Below, piece by piece: positions 1 to 7,797 of a stretch of DNA of 64,000 nt; the stretch's first letter is position 1, and every line of letters begins with the position of its first letter. A program made the position numbers and the translations under genes. The notes under the pieces were generated by a model. The model saw only the letters and a program-made list of their open reading frames with translations. It did no database searches and was not told where the DNA came from. The DNA lies in NCBI GenBank assembly GCA_963697915.1, contig OY969103.1, forward strand, positions 930,001 to 994,000, written 5' to 3'. This DNA comes from VRUE01 sp963697915 (GTDB lineage Bacteria; Actinomycetota; Thermoleophilia; Solirubrobacterales; 70-9).

Positions 1-10
1 CCCCTAAAGG

Positions 11-38
11 CGAGGGGCCCGGTCGCCCGGGCCCCTCG
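11..38 (-). terminator. Candidate terminator downstream of groES-groL
   Basis: A perfect 12-bp inverted repeat (CGAGGGGCCCGG / CCGGGCCCCTCG) with a TCGC tetraloop lies 88 bp past the groL stop. On the minus strand it is followed only by CCTTTAGGGG, so the U-tract is poor. A second, smaller hairpin (6-bp stem CTCGCC/GGCGAG, positions 88-105) sits between it and groL. The rest of 1-125 shows no gene. Function as an intrinsic terminator is inferred from the stem and its position; it could equally serve a gene to the left of the window. Confidence 0.55.
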
Positions 39-125
39 GAGAAATCCCAACGCGTTGTCCCCGAGATAGAGGGAAAACGCGTGGACACTCGCCTGTTAGG
101 GCGAGCATACGCCTGAGCGGCGTGG

Positions 126-1763
126 TTACATCATCCCGCCCATGTCCGGCATACCGCCACCGGGCATACCGCCAGCGGCGCCGTCCTCGGGCGGCTCGGC
201 GATGATCGCCTCGGTGACGAGGATGTTCTTGGCGATCGAGGCGGCGTTCTCGAGCGCCGACCGGGTCACCTTGGTCGGGTCGATGACGCCGGCCTTGATC
301 AGGTCGCCGTACTCGCCCGTGGCCGCGTTGAGGCCTTCGCCGGCCTTCAGGTCACGGACCTTGTTGACGACGACCGAGCCCTCGAGGCCGGAGTTCTCCG
401 CGATCTGGCGAACCGGCTCCTCCAGCGAGCGGTGCACGATGCGGGCACCGGTCGCCTCGTCGGCGTCCTCGAGCTTGTCGGGATCGAGGCCGTCCTGCGC
501 GTTCAGCAGCGCAACGCCGCCGCCCGGCACGACACCCTCCTCGAGCGCCGCCCGGGTCGCCTGCAGGGCGTCCTCGACGCGGTGCTTTTTCTCCTTCATC
601 TCGGTCTCGGTGGCAGCGCCGACCTTGACCACGGCGACACCGCCGGCCAGCTTGGCGAGGCGCTCCTGGAGCTTCTCGCGATCGAAGTCGGAGTCGGTGT
701 TCTCGATCTCCTGTTTGATCTGGCCGATCCGGCCTTTGATGTCCTCGCCGTCGCCGGCCCCGTCGATGATCGTCGTCGTGTCCTTGGAGACGACGACGCG
801 GCGGGCCTTGCCGAGCTGGGCCAGCTGGGTGTTCTCCAGTTTGAGGCCCATCTCCTCGGTGATCACCTCACCGCCGGAGAGAATGGCGATGTCCTCGAGC
901 ATCCGCTTGCGGCGGTCGCCGAAGCCCGGAGCCTTGACCGCGACGCCGGTGAAGGTGCCGCGCAGCTTGTTGACGACCAGGGTCGCGAGGCACTCGCCCT
1001 CGACGTCCTCGGCGACGATCAGCAGCGGCTTGCCACCCTGCATCACCTGCTCGAGCACCGGCAGGATGTCCCGCACGGAGCCGATTTTCTGGTTGGCGAT
1101 GAGGATGTAGGGGTCCTCCAGCACCGCCTCCATGCGGTCCTGGTCGGTGACCATGTACGGGGAGATGTAGCCCTTGTCGAACTGCATCCCCTCGGTGAAC
1201 TCCAGCTCCATGCCGAAGGTCTGGCCCTCCTCGACGTTGACGACGCCGTCTTTGCCGACCTTCTCGATCGCGTCGGCGATCACGTTGCCGATCTCGTCGT
1301 CACCGGCGGAGATGGCGGCGACGCGGGCGATCTGCTCCTTGCCCGCGACCTCCTTGGACTGCTTGCCGCGGAGGTTCTCGACGACCTCCTCGACCGCCTT
1401 CTCGATGCCGCGGCGCAGGGCCAGCGGGTTGGCGCCCGCAGCGACGTTCTTGATGCCCTGGCGGACGATCGTCTGGGCCAGCAGGGTCGCCGTCGTCGTG
1501 CCGTCGCCGGCAACGTCGTTGGTCGCCGTGGCGACCTCGCGGACCAGCTGCGCGCCCTGGTTCTCGAAGACGTCCTCGACCTCGATCTCACGGGCGATCG
1601 TGACGCCGTCGTTGGTGATCGTCGGCGCGCCGAACTTCTTGTCGAGCACGACGTAACGGCCCTTCGGGCCGAGGGTGACCTTGACCGCGTCGGCGACTGC
1701 GTCGACGCCGGCCTGCAGGGCCCCCCGTGCCTCCTCCTTGTACTTCAGCTCCTTGTGAGCCAT
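126..1763 (-). CDS. groL: 60-kDa chaperonin GroEL
   Basis: A 545-residue GroEL, the usual length. It forms the double-ring chamber in the cytosol that folds proteins with ATP and the GroES lid. The N-terminus (KEARGALQAGVDAVADAVKVTLGPKGR) and the ATP-site segment DGTTTATLLAQ are canonical, and the tail is Gly/Met-rich (GGMPGGGMPDMGGMM). An AGGAGG ribosome site lies 10 bases before the ATG. It follows groS on the same strand with a 43-bp gap, so the two are almost surely cotranscribed under the CIRCE element at 2176-2210. Only one groL copy is in this window; actinomycetes often carry a second copy elsewhere. Confidence 0.98.
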   Translation of the reverse strand: MAHKELKYKEEARGALQAGVDAVADAVKVTLGPKGRYVVLDKKFGAPTITNDGVTIAREIEVEDVFENQGAQLVREVATATNDVAGDGTTTATLLAQTIVRQGIKNVAAGANPLALRRGIEKAVEEVVENLRGKQSKEVAGKEQIARVAAISAGDDEIGNVIADAIEKVGKDGVVNVEEGQTFGMELEFTEGMQFDKGYISPYMVTDQDRMEAVLEDPYILIANQKIGSVRDILPVLEQVMQGGKPLLIVAEDVEGECLATLVVNKLRGTFTGVAVKAPGFGDRRKRMLEDIAILSGGEVITEEMGLKLENTQLAQLGKARRVVVSKDTTTIIDGAGDGEDIKGRIGQIKQEIENTDSDFDREKLQERLAKLAGGVAVVKVGAATETEMKEKKHRVEDALQATRAALEEGVVPGGGVALLNAQDGLDPDKLEDADEATGARIVHRSLEEPVRQIAENSGLEGSVVVNKVRDLKAGEGLNAATGEYGDLIKAGVIDPTKVTRSALENAASIAKNILVTEAIIAEPPEDGAAGGMPGGGMPDMGGMM

Positions 1764-1806
1764 TCGATTCGTTCCTCCTTGATCTCTCTAAGTCCTGTTG
1801 GTGGGG

Positions 1807-2097
1807 CTAACCGAGCTTGGCGAGGACGTCTGACTCTTTGAGCACGAGCAGTTCCTCGTCCTCGACGGTGACCTCGGTACCGCCGTATTTGGAGTAGAGG
1901 ACCTCGTCCCCCTCCGCGACGTCGAGCGGGATGCGCTTCTCCCCGTCCTCGTCCCACCTGCCGTCGCCAACCGCGACGACCTTGCCCTTCTGCGGCTTCT
2001 CTTTGGCCGTGTCGGGGAGGACGATGCCGCTGGCAGTCGTCTCCTCCTCCTCGATCGGCTTGACGATCAGCCGGTCCCCGAGGGGCTTCAGCTTCAT
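1807..2097 (-). CDS. groS: 10-kDa co-chaperonin GroES
   Basis: A 96-residue GroES. It caps the GroEL cavity as a heptameric lid. It starts KLKPLGDRLIVKP, has the mobile-loop region EEETTASGIVLPD, and ends in the usual VLAKL. The ATG is preceded by GGAGG at a 7-base spacing. First gene of the groS-groL operon, 79 bp downstream of the CIRCE operator. Confidence 0.98.
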   Translation of the reverse strand: MKLKPLGDRLIVKPIEEEETTASGIVLPDTAKEKPQKGKVVAVGDGRWDEDGEKRIPLDVAEGDEVLYSKYGGTEVTVEDEELLVLKESDVLAKLG

Positions 2098-2175
2098 CCG
2101 TGGACCTCCGTTATCGGTGATTTACTGGTCAAAAGTCTGGGAAATCTTGCCGCAGAGCCATTTCCGGGCTCTCAC

Positions 2176-2210
2176 GGCCTTGGCACTCTAGCTGTTCGAG
2201 TGCCAAGGCC
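2176..2210 (-). promoter_or_regulatory. CIRCE (HrcA operator) of groES-groEL
   Basis: TTGGCACTC-N9-GAGTGCCAA at 2180-2206 matches the CIRCE pattern TTAGCACTC-N9-GAGTGCTAA with symmetric A-to-G and T-to-C changes. The dyad extends to 13 bp per arm (GGCCTTGGCACTC / GAGTGCCAAGGCC) with the diagnostic 9-bp spacer TAGCTGTTC. CIRCE is the binding site of the heat-shock repressor HrcA, whose gene is not in the window. I do not assign -35/-10 boxes with confidence. Confidence 0.92.
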
Positions 2211-2231
2211 CGTAAAGATAGCGAGAACGGC

Positions 2232-2705
2232 TCAGCCGCTGGCCAGCAGGCGGCAGCCGAGCCGCGCGGCGATCCCCTCGCCGCCGCGCGCCATCACCCA
2301 GTCGTGGTTCCACTCGAAGACCGGGCGGGCGATGGGCGCGGCCAGGTTCATCCAGGGCTTGGTCGTCGCCACGTCCCACTCGTAGAGGACCGCGGTGACG
2401 CCGTCCTGCTCATAGAAGCGCCAGCGGCCGGTTCCAACCAGATCGCCGCTGACCCGGCCCTCCATCAGGTACGGCCGCTCGACCACGGTCGTCGTCAGCT
2501 CGAAGTGGATCCGGTAGGGCAGGAAGCTGCGCCAGGCCATCCGCGAGATCGCCCCGACCCGGTTGCCGTCGCCATGGTTGAGAGCGACGGCGGCCTCCAC
2601 CCCGCGCCACCACTCCGACCAGTGCTCCTGGGCGTAGACCGTCTCCCAGACCGGCTCACGCGGCGAGTCGAGCAACCAGGTGGTGAGGAAGGCGTAGTCG
2701 GCCAT
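2232..2705 (-). CDS. SRPBCC (START/polyketide-cyclase-like) family protein
   Basis: A 157-residue single-domain protein with the helix-grip pattern of SRPBCC proteins. An early segment (DSPREPVWETVYAQEHWSEW) resembles the first strand and helix, followed by alternating strands (RIHFELTTTVVERPYLMEG) and a long C-terminal helix (FEWNHDWVMARGGEGIAARL). Such proteins bind hydrophobic ligands in a cavity; the ligand here cannot be told. It lies 13 bp downstream of the ASCH-domain gene on the same strand, so they are probably cotranscribed. Known for the family: a broad range of lipid, hormone or polyketide binding roles. Confidence 0.8.
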   Translation of the reverse strand: MADYAFLTTWLLDSPREPVWETVYAQEHWSEWWRGVEAAVALNHGDGNRVGAISRMAWRSFLPYRIHFELTTTVVERPYLMEGRVSGDLVGTGRWRFYEQDGVTAVLYEWDVATTKPWMNLAAPIARPVFEWNHDWVMARGGEGIAARLGCRLLASG

Positions 2706-2718
2706 CCCTCCGGCGCCA

Positions 2719-3123
2719 CTAGTTGTGGCGCGGCGTCTCCCCGTTGCCGAAATGGGCGCCCGGGGGCTCGACGATCTGCGAGAAGCGGATCACGGTGACG
2801 AGGTCGTCCGGGCCGACCGTGCGGCCGTAGATCTGTTCGAGGAACTTGACCTCGTCCTCGAGCCGGCGGAACTCGGGGTTGTCGTGCTCGATGTCGCGCG
2901 GCGAGAGATCGCCGATCTTCTTCACCTCGACGTCGTCGATCACCGCGGCGAAGATTTTCTCGCGCGGGCTGTGGCGGAAGCCGACCGTGATCCAGACCAC
3001 CTGACCGCGCTCGTACTTGCTGGTCTTGTCGCCAAGCCGGATCGTCGCGGTCTTGCGACCGCGCTTCAGCTGGTCGACGAAAACGGTGGAGTAGAAGTTG
3101 AGGACGTAGATACCGCCGCGCAT
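2719..3123 (-). CDS. ASCH-domain protein
   Basis: A 134-residue protein reading MRGGIYVLNFYSTVFVDQLK then GRKTATIRLGDKTSKY, the beta-barrel opening with the basic GRKTxTxR loop typical of ASCH domains (PUA-like fold, proposed RNA or modified-base binding). The frame stays open far upstream, but that part is low-complexity antisense of the RTX gene, so I place the start at the ATG at 3123. No clear Shine-Dalgarno precedes it, so the message may be leaderless. Divergent from the RTX gene; 13 bp before the SRPBCC gene. Confidence 0.75.
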   Translation of the reverse strand: MRGGIYVLNFYSTVFVDQLKRGRKTATIRLGDKTSKYERGQVVWITVGFRHSPREKIFAAVIDDVEVKKIGDLSPRDIEHDNPEFRRLEDEVKFLEQIYGRTVGPDDLVTVIRFSQIVEPPGAHFGNGETPRHN

Positions 3124-3219
3124 CGGGGCGAGCGTATCTGACCGGGCGGGGGCCGAACCTGGACACCTGTTCGACGCCGGGGTGTAGGGCGCTGGCGAAC
3201 GGGCCGATGCAGGGTCTGC

Positions 3220-5115
3220 ATGACCCTCTCGACGTACCGACTCACGCGTCGCGGTCCCCTGGCCGCACTCATCGTCGCCTGCGCGGCGCTGCTCCTCCTC
3301 CCCTTCACCGGTGAGGCCGCCGCGGCCAGCTGCGGCGGCAAGCGGGTGACGATCAAGGGCACCCCGGGCGACGACGTGATCGTCGGCAAGAAGGCCAGCG
3401 ACGTGATCGACGGTGGCGGCGGCGACGACCGGATCTCCGGCGGCCCGAACGGCAACGACACGATCTGCGGCGGGCCCGGCAACGACGTGATCATCGGCGG
3501 CCGCGGCTACGACGCGATCTACGGCGAGGGCGGCGACGACCGCCTCGAGGGCGAGACCGGCGCCGACATGATCGACGGCGGCGCCGGCGACGACGAGCTG
3601 GACGGGGCCGAGGGCGACGACGGCCTCAACGGCGGCCCGGGCGACGACCGGCTGCTCGGCGCCAAAGGGCCCGACCGGCTCAACGGCGGCGCCGGCGACG
3701 ACTTCATCAGCGGCGACAAAGGCAGCGACGAGGCCGACGGCGGCGGCGGCTCCGACCACCTGGCCGGCGACAAGGGCAACGACAGCCTGGTCGGCGGGAG
3801 CGGCGACGACCTGATCGACGGCGGCGCCGGCGACGACACCCAGCTCGACGGCGGCGGCGGCACCGACGTCGTCCTCGGCGGCACCGGGATCGACGACGCC
3901 GACGGTGGCGACGGCGACGGCGACATCGTGCGCGGCGACAGCGGCACCGACACCCTCGACGGCGGCGGCGGCGGCCAGGACATCGTCTCCTACGCCAGCG
4001 CGACCCGCAGCGGGGTCGTCGTCGACCTCGGCGCGGGCCGCTCGAAAGGGGACGGCCACGACGCGCTGGCCGGCTTCGAGGACGTGGTCGGCTCGGCGCA
4101 GGGCGACCAGATCGCCGGCGACGCCGGCGCCAACCGGCTCGACGGCGGGGTCGGCGACGACGCGCTCATCGGCGGCAGCGGCGACGACGTCGCCTTCGGC
4201 GGCGCCGGCAGCGACGACTGCTCCGCCTTCAGCGTCGAACACTCCTGCGGCGAGGAGCCCAACCCGCCCTCGGGCACCGGCGCCTTCGCGATCCTCAACC
4301 AGGGGCTCGACGGGGTCAGCCTCATCGTCCAGGGCGACTCCGGGCCGGACGACCTGCGGATCGGCTTCGGCGCGGGCGGCTGGACGATCTCCGACAGCAG
4401 CCCGATCGTCCCCGGTGAGGGCTGCATGCCGTCCCCCGACGGGTCCGTCTTCTGCGGGGCGTCGATCGCGACCGGCCTGCTGGTGGTCACCGGCGGCGAC
4501 GGCGATGACCGGATCGACATCGACGCCAGTGTCCCGGGCGGGGTCAAGGTGCGGGCCAACGGCAATGCCGGCTCCGACACGCTCAGCGGCGGCGTCGGCG
4601 ACGACGTGCTCGAGGCGGGCGAGAACTACAACGGCCCGAACAACGGCAACGACACGCTGGTCGGCAACGCCGGCAGCGACGTCCTCTACGCCGACCCCGG
4701 CTCCGACCGCCTGCAGGGCGGCCCGGGCAACGACCTCCTGGTCTCCTCGGTGGAGGTCTGCCAGGGCCACGCCTACGAGGGCGGCCCCGGCGACGACACC
4801 GTCTCCTACGGCCGCTCCGAAGCCTCGCTGCGGGTCGAGCTGGGCGGCAGCGGCGGCCCGGCCGGCTGCGGCAGCCTCGACTCGGTCGGCGCCGACAACG
4901 AGAGCCTCGAGGGCTCGAAAGGGCCCGACGTGCTGATCGGCGACAACGGCAGGAACAGCTTCCTCGGCCACACCGGCGCCGACAGCTTCTTCGGCAAGGG
5001 CGGCAACGACTTCATCGACGCAGCCGACGGCGCCCGCGACAGGGAGATCGACTGCGGCGGGGGCGAGGACGACGTGATCGCCGACCGCGGCGACCCGCGC
5101 CCCACCAACTGCTGA
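3220..5115 (+). CDS. Secreted RTX-type calcium-binding repeat protein
   Basis: A 631-residue protein with a Sec-type signal peptide (basic MTLSTYRLTRRG, hydrophobic stretch to about residue 30, cut near AAAA-S at about 35). Then come dozens of GGxGxDxhx nonapeptides (GGGGDDRISGG, GGAGDDELDGA and similar) from about residue 48 to the end. A less regular insert lies at about 350-440. In RTX proteins such repeats coil into a calcium-binding beta-roll. Gram-negative RTX toxins leave by type I secretion with a C-terminal signal; here an N-terminal signal suggests Sec export. No catalytic domain is visible. It ends convergent with pcm, and a decayed relative follows immediately. Confidence 0.88.
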   Translation: MTLSTYRLTRRGPLAALIVACAALLLLPFTGEAAAASCGGKRVTIKGTPGDDVIVGKKASDVIDGGGGDDRISGGPNGNDTICGGPGNDVIIGGRGYDAIYGEGGDDRLEGETGADMIDGGAGDDELDGAEGDDGLNGGPGDDRLLGAKGPDRLNGGAGDDFISGDKGSDEADGGGGSDHLAGDKGNDSLVGGSGDDLIDGGAGDDTQLDGGGGTDVVLGGTGIDDADGGDGDGDIVRGDSGTDTLDGGGGGQDIVSYASATRSGVVVDLGAGRSKGDGHDALAGFEDVVGSAQGDQIAGDAGANRLDGGVGDDALIGGSGDDVAFGGAGSDDCSAFSVEHSCGEEPNPPSGTGAFAILNQGLDGVSLIVQGDSGPDDLRIGFGAGGWTISDSSPIVPGEGCMPSPDGSVFCGASIATGLLVVTGGDGDDRIDIDASVPGGVKVRANGNAGSDTLSGGVGDDVLEAGENYNGPNNGNDTLVGNAGSDVLYADPGSDRLQGGPGNDLLVSSVEVCQGHAYEGGPGDDTVSYGRSEASLRVELGGSGGPAGCGSLDSVGADNESLEGSKGPDVLIGDNGRNSFLGHTGADSFFGKGGNDFIDAADGARDREIDCGGGEDDVIADRGDPRPTNC

Positions 5116-5162
5116 GTGCTTGCAAAGCTGAAGCGCGGCGATCCGGCGCCCGATGCAGGGGC

Positions 5163-5275
5163 ATGGCGCGCATCGCCCCCGCCCTCACCACCGTCTTCCT
5201 GCTGATCCCCGCCTCGGCAAGAAGGCCAGCGACGTGATCTACGGCGGGGGCGGGGGCGACTCGACCCACCAGTAA
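5163..5275 (+). pseudogene. Remnant of a second RTX-repeat gene
   Basis: Just after the RTX gene, an ATG opens a signal-peptide-like start (MARIAPALTTVFLLIPAS). It then runs out of frame into bases that in another frame read GKKASDVIYGGGGGDSTHQ-stop, nearly the GKKASDVIDGGGGDD of the intact protein (about residues 55-70). The upstream string CCGATGCAGGG-GCATG also matches the start region of the intact gene at 3204-3222. This looks like a tandem duplicate from which almost the whole body has been deleted with a frameshift. Confidence 0.65.
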
Positions 5276-5308
5276 CGAACGTCGGACCCCGACGTGCCGG
5301 CACGTCCG

Positions 5309-5956
5309 TCAAGCGGGGCCGAAGCCCTCCTCGCCGATCAGGGGGACGAAGCGGCAGGGACCGATCTCCTCGCGGCGCAGCGCGTTCCCCTCGCGGACGA
5401 AGACGGTCAGCATGTCGGCGCCCTCGGCGGCGATCGGCACGACGAGGCGACCGCCGTCGGCGAGCTGGCCGAGCAGCGAGAGCGGCGGCGCCGGGGCGGT
5501 GGCGTGGACGGCGATCCCCCCGAAGGGCGCCCGCTCGGGAACGCCGCGGCTGCCGTCGCCGACCAGGATCTCGACGTTGGCTACGCCGAGCGCACCGAGC
5601 TCACGCTGGGCCGCGACGGCCAGCGAGTCGTGGCGCTCGATGCCGAGCACGTGGGCGGTGAGCCGGGCGAGGACGGCGGTCGAGTAGCCGGAGCCGGAGC
5701 CGACCTCCAGAACCCTCTCCGACCCGTCCAGCCGCAGCGCCTGGCAGATCGCGGCGACGATCCAGGGCTGCGAGATCGTCTGCCCCTCGCCGATCGGCAA
5801 TGCCGAGTCGGCGTAGGCACGGCCGCGGTGGCGCTCGGCGAGGAAGCGCTCGCGCGGAACCGCGGCCATCGCCGCCAACACCCGCTCGTCGTCGATGCCG
5901 CGCCGCCGCAGCTGGCGCTCGACCATCCGCGCGCGCTGCTCGGCGAACTCGGTCAC
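5309..5956 (-). CDS. pcm: Protein-L-isoaspartate O-methyltransferase
   Basis: A 215-residue enzyme that methylates L-isoaspartyl residues with S-adenosylmethionine, so damaged proteins can be repaired. Visible are the substrate-side segment GQTISQPWIVAAI (about 58-70) and SAM motif I VLEVGSGSGYS (82-92), both diagnostic for PCMT. Length is normal. GTG start. It follows the Crp-family regulator by 21 bp on the same strand and is probably in its operon. Confidence 0.93.
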   Translation of the reverse strand: MTEFAEQRARMVERQLRRRGIDDERVLAAMAAVPRERFLAERHRGRAYADSALPIGEGQTISQPWIVAAICQALRLDGSERVLEVGSGSGYSTAVLARLTAHVLGIERHDSLAVAAQRELGALGVANVEILVGDGSRGVPERAPFGGIAVHATAPAPPLSLLGQLADGGRLVVPIAAEGADMLTVFVREGNALRREEIGPCRFVPLIGEEGFGPA

Positions 5957-5977
5957 CGTGGTGACCTACCCGCCATC

Positions 5978-6679
5978 TCAGAAGATGTAGTTCTGCAGCT
6001 TGGCCGGGGCCAGGACGGCGACCCGGCCTCGGCCGGGCCGGACGACCCCTGCCCGCTCGAGGTCGGCGAGGAAGCGGCTGACGCTCTCCCGCGAGGTGCC
6101 GGCCAGCTGCGCCAGGTCGGCCTGGTTCATGCGGATCGTCACCTCGCCGACGTCACCTGCCCGCGACCCCTCTTCGGCGACCAGCTGCGAGAGCACACCG
6201 GCGACCCGGCTGGGCACGGTTTGGAAGGACTGGCGCGAGATCCGCTCGTTGGCGGCACGCAGGCGGCGGACCAGCGCGGCGACGAGCTTCACGCTGATCT
6301 CCGGGTGGCGGGCGAGCAGCGCCCGCACTTCGCTCGCGGGCAGGGCGAGAAGCTCGCCGTCCTCGAGCGCCTCGGCGCTGGCCGAGCGCACGTCGCGATC
6401 GAGCATCGCCAGCTCGCCGAAGACCTCGCCCGGGCCGAGCGTGGCGAGCGTGATCGCCCGCCCGTCGGAGTGCTCGCGCGTGACCCGGAAGCTGCCCGAG
6501 CTGACGATGTAGCAGGCGTCGGAGGTGTCGCCCTCGTGGAAGACCCGCGTCCCGGCCGGGAAGGAGCGCTGCACGGCCACCTGGGAGAAGCTCTCCAGTT
6601 CGTCCTGCTCGAGGTCGGAGAAGAGCGGCACGCTGCGCAGCAGCTCGACCGGGCTGACTCTCTCCTGCGAATCGCTCAC
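5978..6679 (-). CDS. Crp/Fnr-family transcriptional regulator
   Basis: A 233-residue regulator. A cyclic-nucleotide-binding beta-roll occupies about 14-135 (FPAGTRVFHEGD, LGPGEVFGELAMLDRDVRSAS), followed by the dimer helix and a winged helix-turn-helix at about 170-225 (QADLAQLAGTSRESVSRFL). The phosphate-binding cassette GELAM-LDRDVRSAS resembles cAMP-binding Crp proteins, so a nucleotide effector is plausible but unproven. No Fnr-type cysteine cluster is seen. GTG start. A 15-bp inverted repeat at 6702-6750 lies right upstream and could be its own operator. Confidence 0.93.
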   Translation of the reverse strand: MSDSQERVSPVELLRSVPLFSDLEQDELESFSQVAVQRSFPAGTRVFHEGDTSDACYIVSSGSFRVTREHSDGRAITLATLGPGEVFGELAMLDRDVRSASAEALEDGELLALPASEVRALLARHPEISVKLVAALVRRLRAANERISRQSFQTVPSRVAGVLSQLVAEEGSRAGDVGEVTIRMNQADLAQLAGTSRESVSRFLADLERAGVVRPGRGRVAVLAPAKLQNYIF

Positions 6680-6701
6680 CGACCAATTATTCCCAGAGGG
6701 G

Positions 6702-6750
6702 GCCGAGTTCGCGTTTGTTGCCGCTATCCGGCCCTAAACGCGAACTCGGC
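6702..6750. promoter_or_regulatory. 15-bp perfect inverted repeat, possible operator or terminator
   Basis: GCCGAGTTCGCGTTT (6702-6716) and AAACGCGAACTCGGC (6736-6750) are perfect inverted copies around a 19-bp spacer. They fill the 85-bp gap between the stop of the secreted beta-sandwich gene and the start of the Crp-family gene, both on the minus strand. It may terminate the upstream gene (no U-tract follows), or bind a dimeric regulator in front of the Crp-family gene. The sequence alone cannot decide. Confidence 0.5.
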
Positions 6751-6764
6751 GGGCCAGGCGGCCC

Positions 6765-7739
6765 TCAGCCCCCCACGGGGGCGGTGACGATGCGCTTCGC
6801 CGCCTCGAGGCCGGCACGGCGGTGATGGCGGATGCCGCGAACGCGGTTCGGCTTGCGCTTCGGGGCCTTGGCCACGCGGCGGATGATCCGGTGGGTCGTG
6901 GTGTTGACGACCGAGGTCACCGAGCCGGCGGGAGAGCCGGCGGCGCTGCCCTGGGACTCAGCCTCGTCGACCGGGGCGGCGCCGACGCCGGTGACGAGGA
7001 TCTGGGTGCCCCCGTCGCTTTCGCCGAAGAGCCCGACCCGGGCCGTCTTGACGCCCTCGCTGAGCGGCCGGAAGCGGACCTGGAGAGTGCAGGTCGCGCC
7101 CGGGTTCAGCGCGAAGCCGGTGCAGTTCTCGTCGAGCAGCTGGAAGCTGCCGATCGCGCCGCCGGCGATGACCGCGATGAAGAGGCCGCCGGCCATGTTG
7201 CCGGCGTTGGAGATCTCGATCTCGCGGGTGACCCCCTCGGAGCCGACCGCGGCGGAGCCGAAGTCGGAGATCTCGGAGTCGGGAACGAAGGCGGCGCGCC
7301 CGCCGGTGCCGCTGAGGACGGCGCTGAAGCTCTGGCCTTCGGCGCCGACCCGCAGCGACGCCTCGTACTCGGCCATGTCCTGCGGGCCGAAGTAGACCGG
7401 CACCCAGCAGGAGCTGCCGGGCTGCAGGGTCGTCCAGCCGCAGTTGTGGGGGCCGGTCCAGAAGGCGTACGAGCCGGAGCCGGTGATGTCCACGTTTTCG
7501 GTGCTGACGGGTTCGGTCCCCTCGTTGCGCAGCTCGAAGTTGGTCTGGGTGGTTCCCCAGTTGAGGGGCTGCAGGCCGAAGTCGTAGCTGTCGGGCTGGA
7601 AGGAGAGCTGGGGCAGCGGGCCGGGCGCGGCCAGGCCGGCGGCCGGACGGGCAGCGAGGGCCGCCGCGAAGGCGAGCAACGCTACCAGAAGGAAGAGGGT
7701 GCTACGGGCATGGGTGGACTTCTGTTGGATAGTGAGCAT
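6765..7739 (-). CDS. Secreted 'choice-of-anchor D' beta-sandwich protein
   Basis: 324 residues from the ATG at 7739. An ATG 60 bp further out would overlap the divergent gene, and this start directly precedes a good signal peptide (TLFLLVALLAFAAALAARPA). The mature part has two ASH/choice-of-anchor D-like sandwiches: SYDFGLQPLNWGTTQ...LRNEG and SDFGSAAVGSEGVTREIEISNAG, each ending in a Cys-containing 'PGxxCxxxVxFxP' strand (PGSSCWVPVYFGP, PGATCTLQVRFRP). A Ser/Ala linker and a strongly basic tail (KAPKRKPNRVRGIRHHRR) follow; the tail may hold anionic cell-wall polymer. Function unknown. Confidence 0.75.
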   Translation of the reverse strand: MLTIQQKSTHARSTLFLLVALLAFAAALAARPAAGLAAPGPLPQLSFQPDSYDFGLQPLNWGTTQTNFELRNEGTEPVSTENVDITGSGSYAFWTGPHNCGWTTLQPGSSCWVPVYFGPQDMAEYEASLRVGAEGQSFSAVLSGTGGRAAFVPDSEISDFGSAAVGSEGVTREIEISNAGNMAGGLFIAVIAGGAIGSFQLLDENCTGFALNPGATCTLQVRFRPLSEGVKTARVGLFGESDGGTQILVTGVGAAPVDEAESQGSAAGSPAGSVTSVVNTTTHRIIRRVAKAPKRKPNRVRGIRHHRRAGLEAAKRIVTAPVGG

Positions 7740-7797
7740 GGACGCCTGATCGACTCGGGTTCCCAATCTGCTGAAGACGGGATAAGAAATTTCAGCC

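Noticed and set aside
88..105. CTCGCC-TGTTAG-GGCGAG hairpin as the groL terminator
   Set aside because: The 12-bp stem at 11-38 is much stronger; this small hairpin may assist but is not convincing alone.
432..1841. Long open frame antisense to groL and groS
   Set aside because: It is a shadow of high-GC codon bias; groL/groS on the minus strand are certain.
3124..4971. Upstream extension of the ASCH frame to 750 codons
   Set aside because: The extension is an Ala/Val/Asp low-complexity antisense of the RTX repeats; similarity to ASCH proteins begins only at the ATG at 3123.
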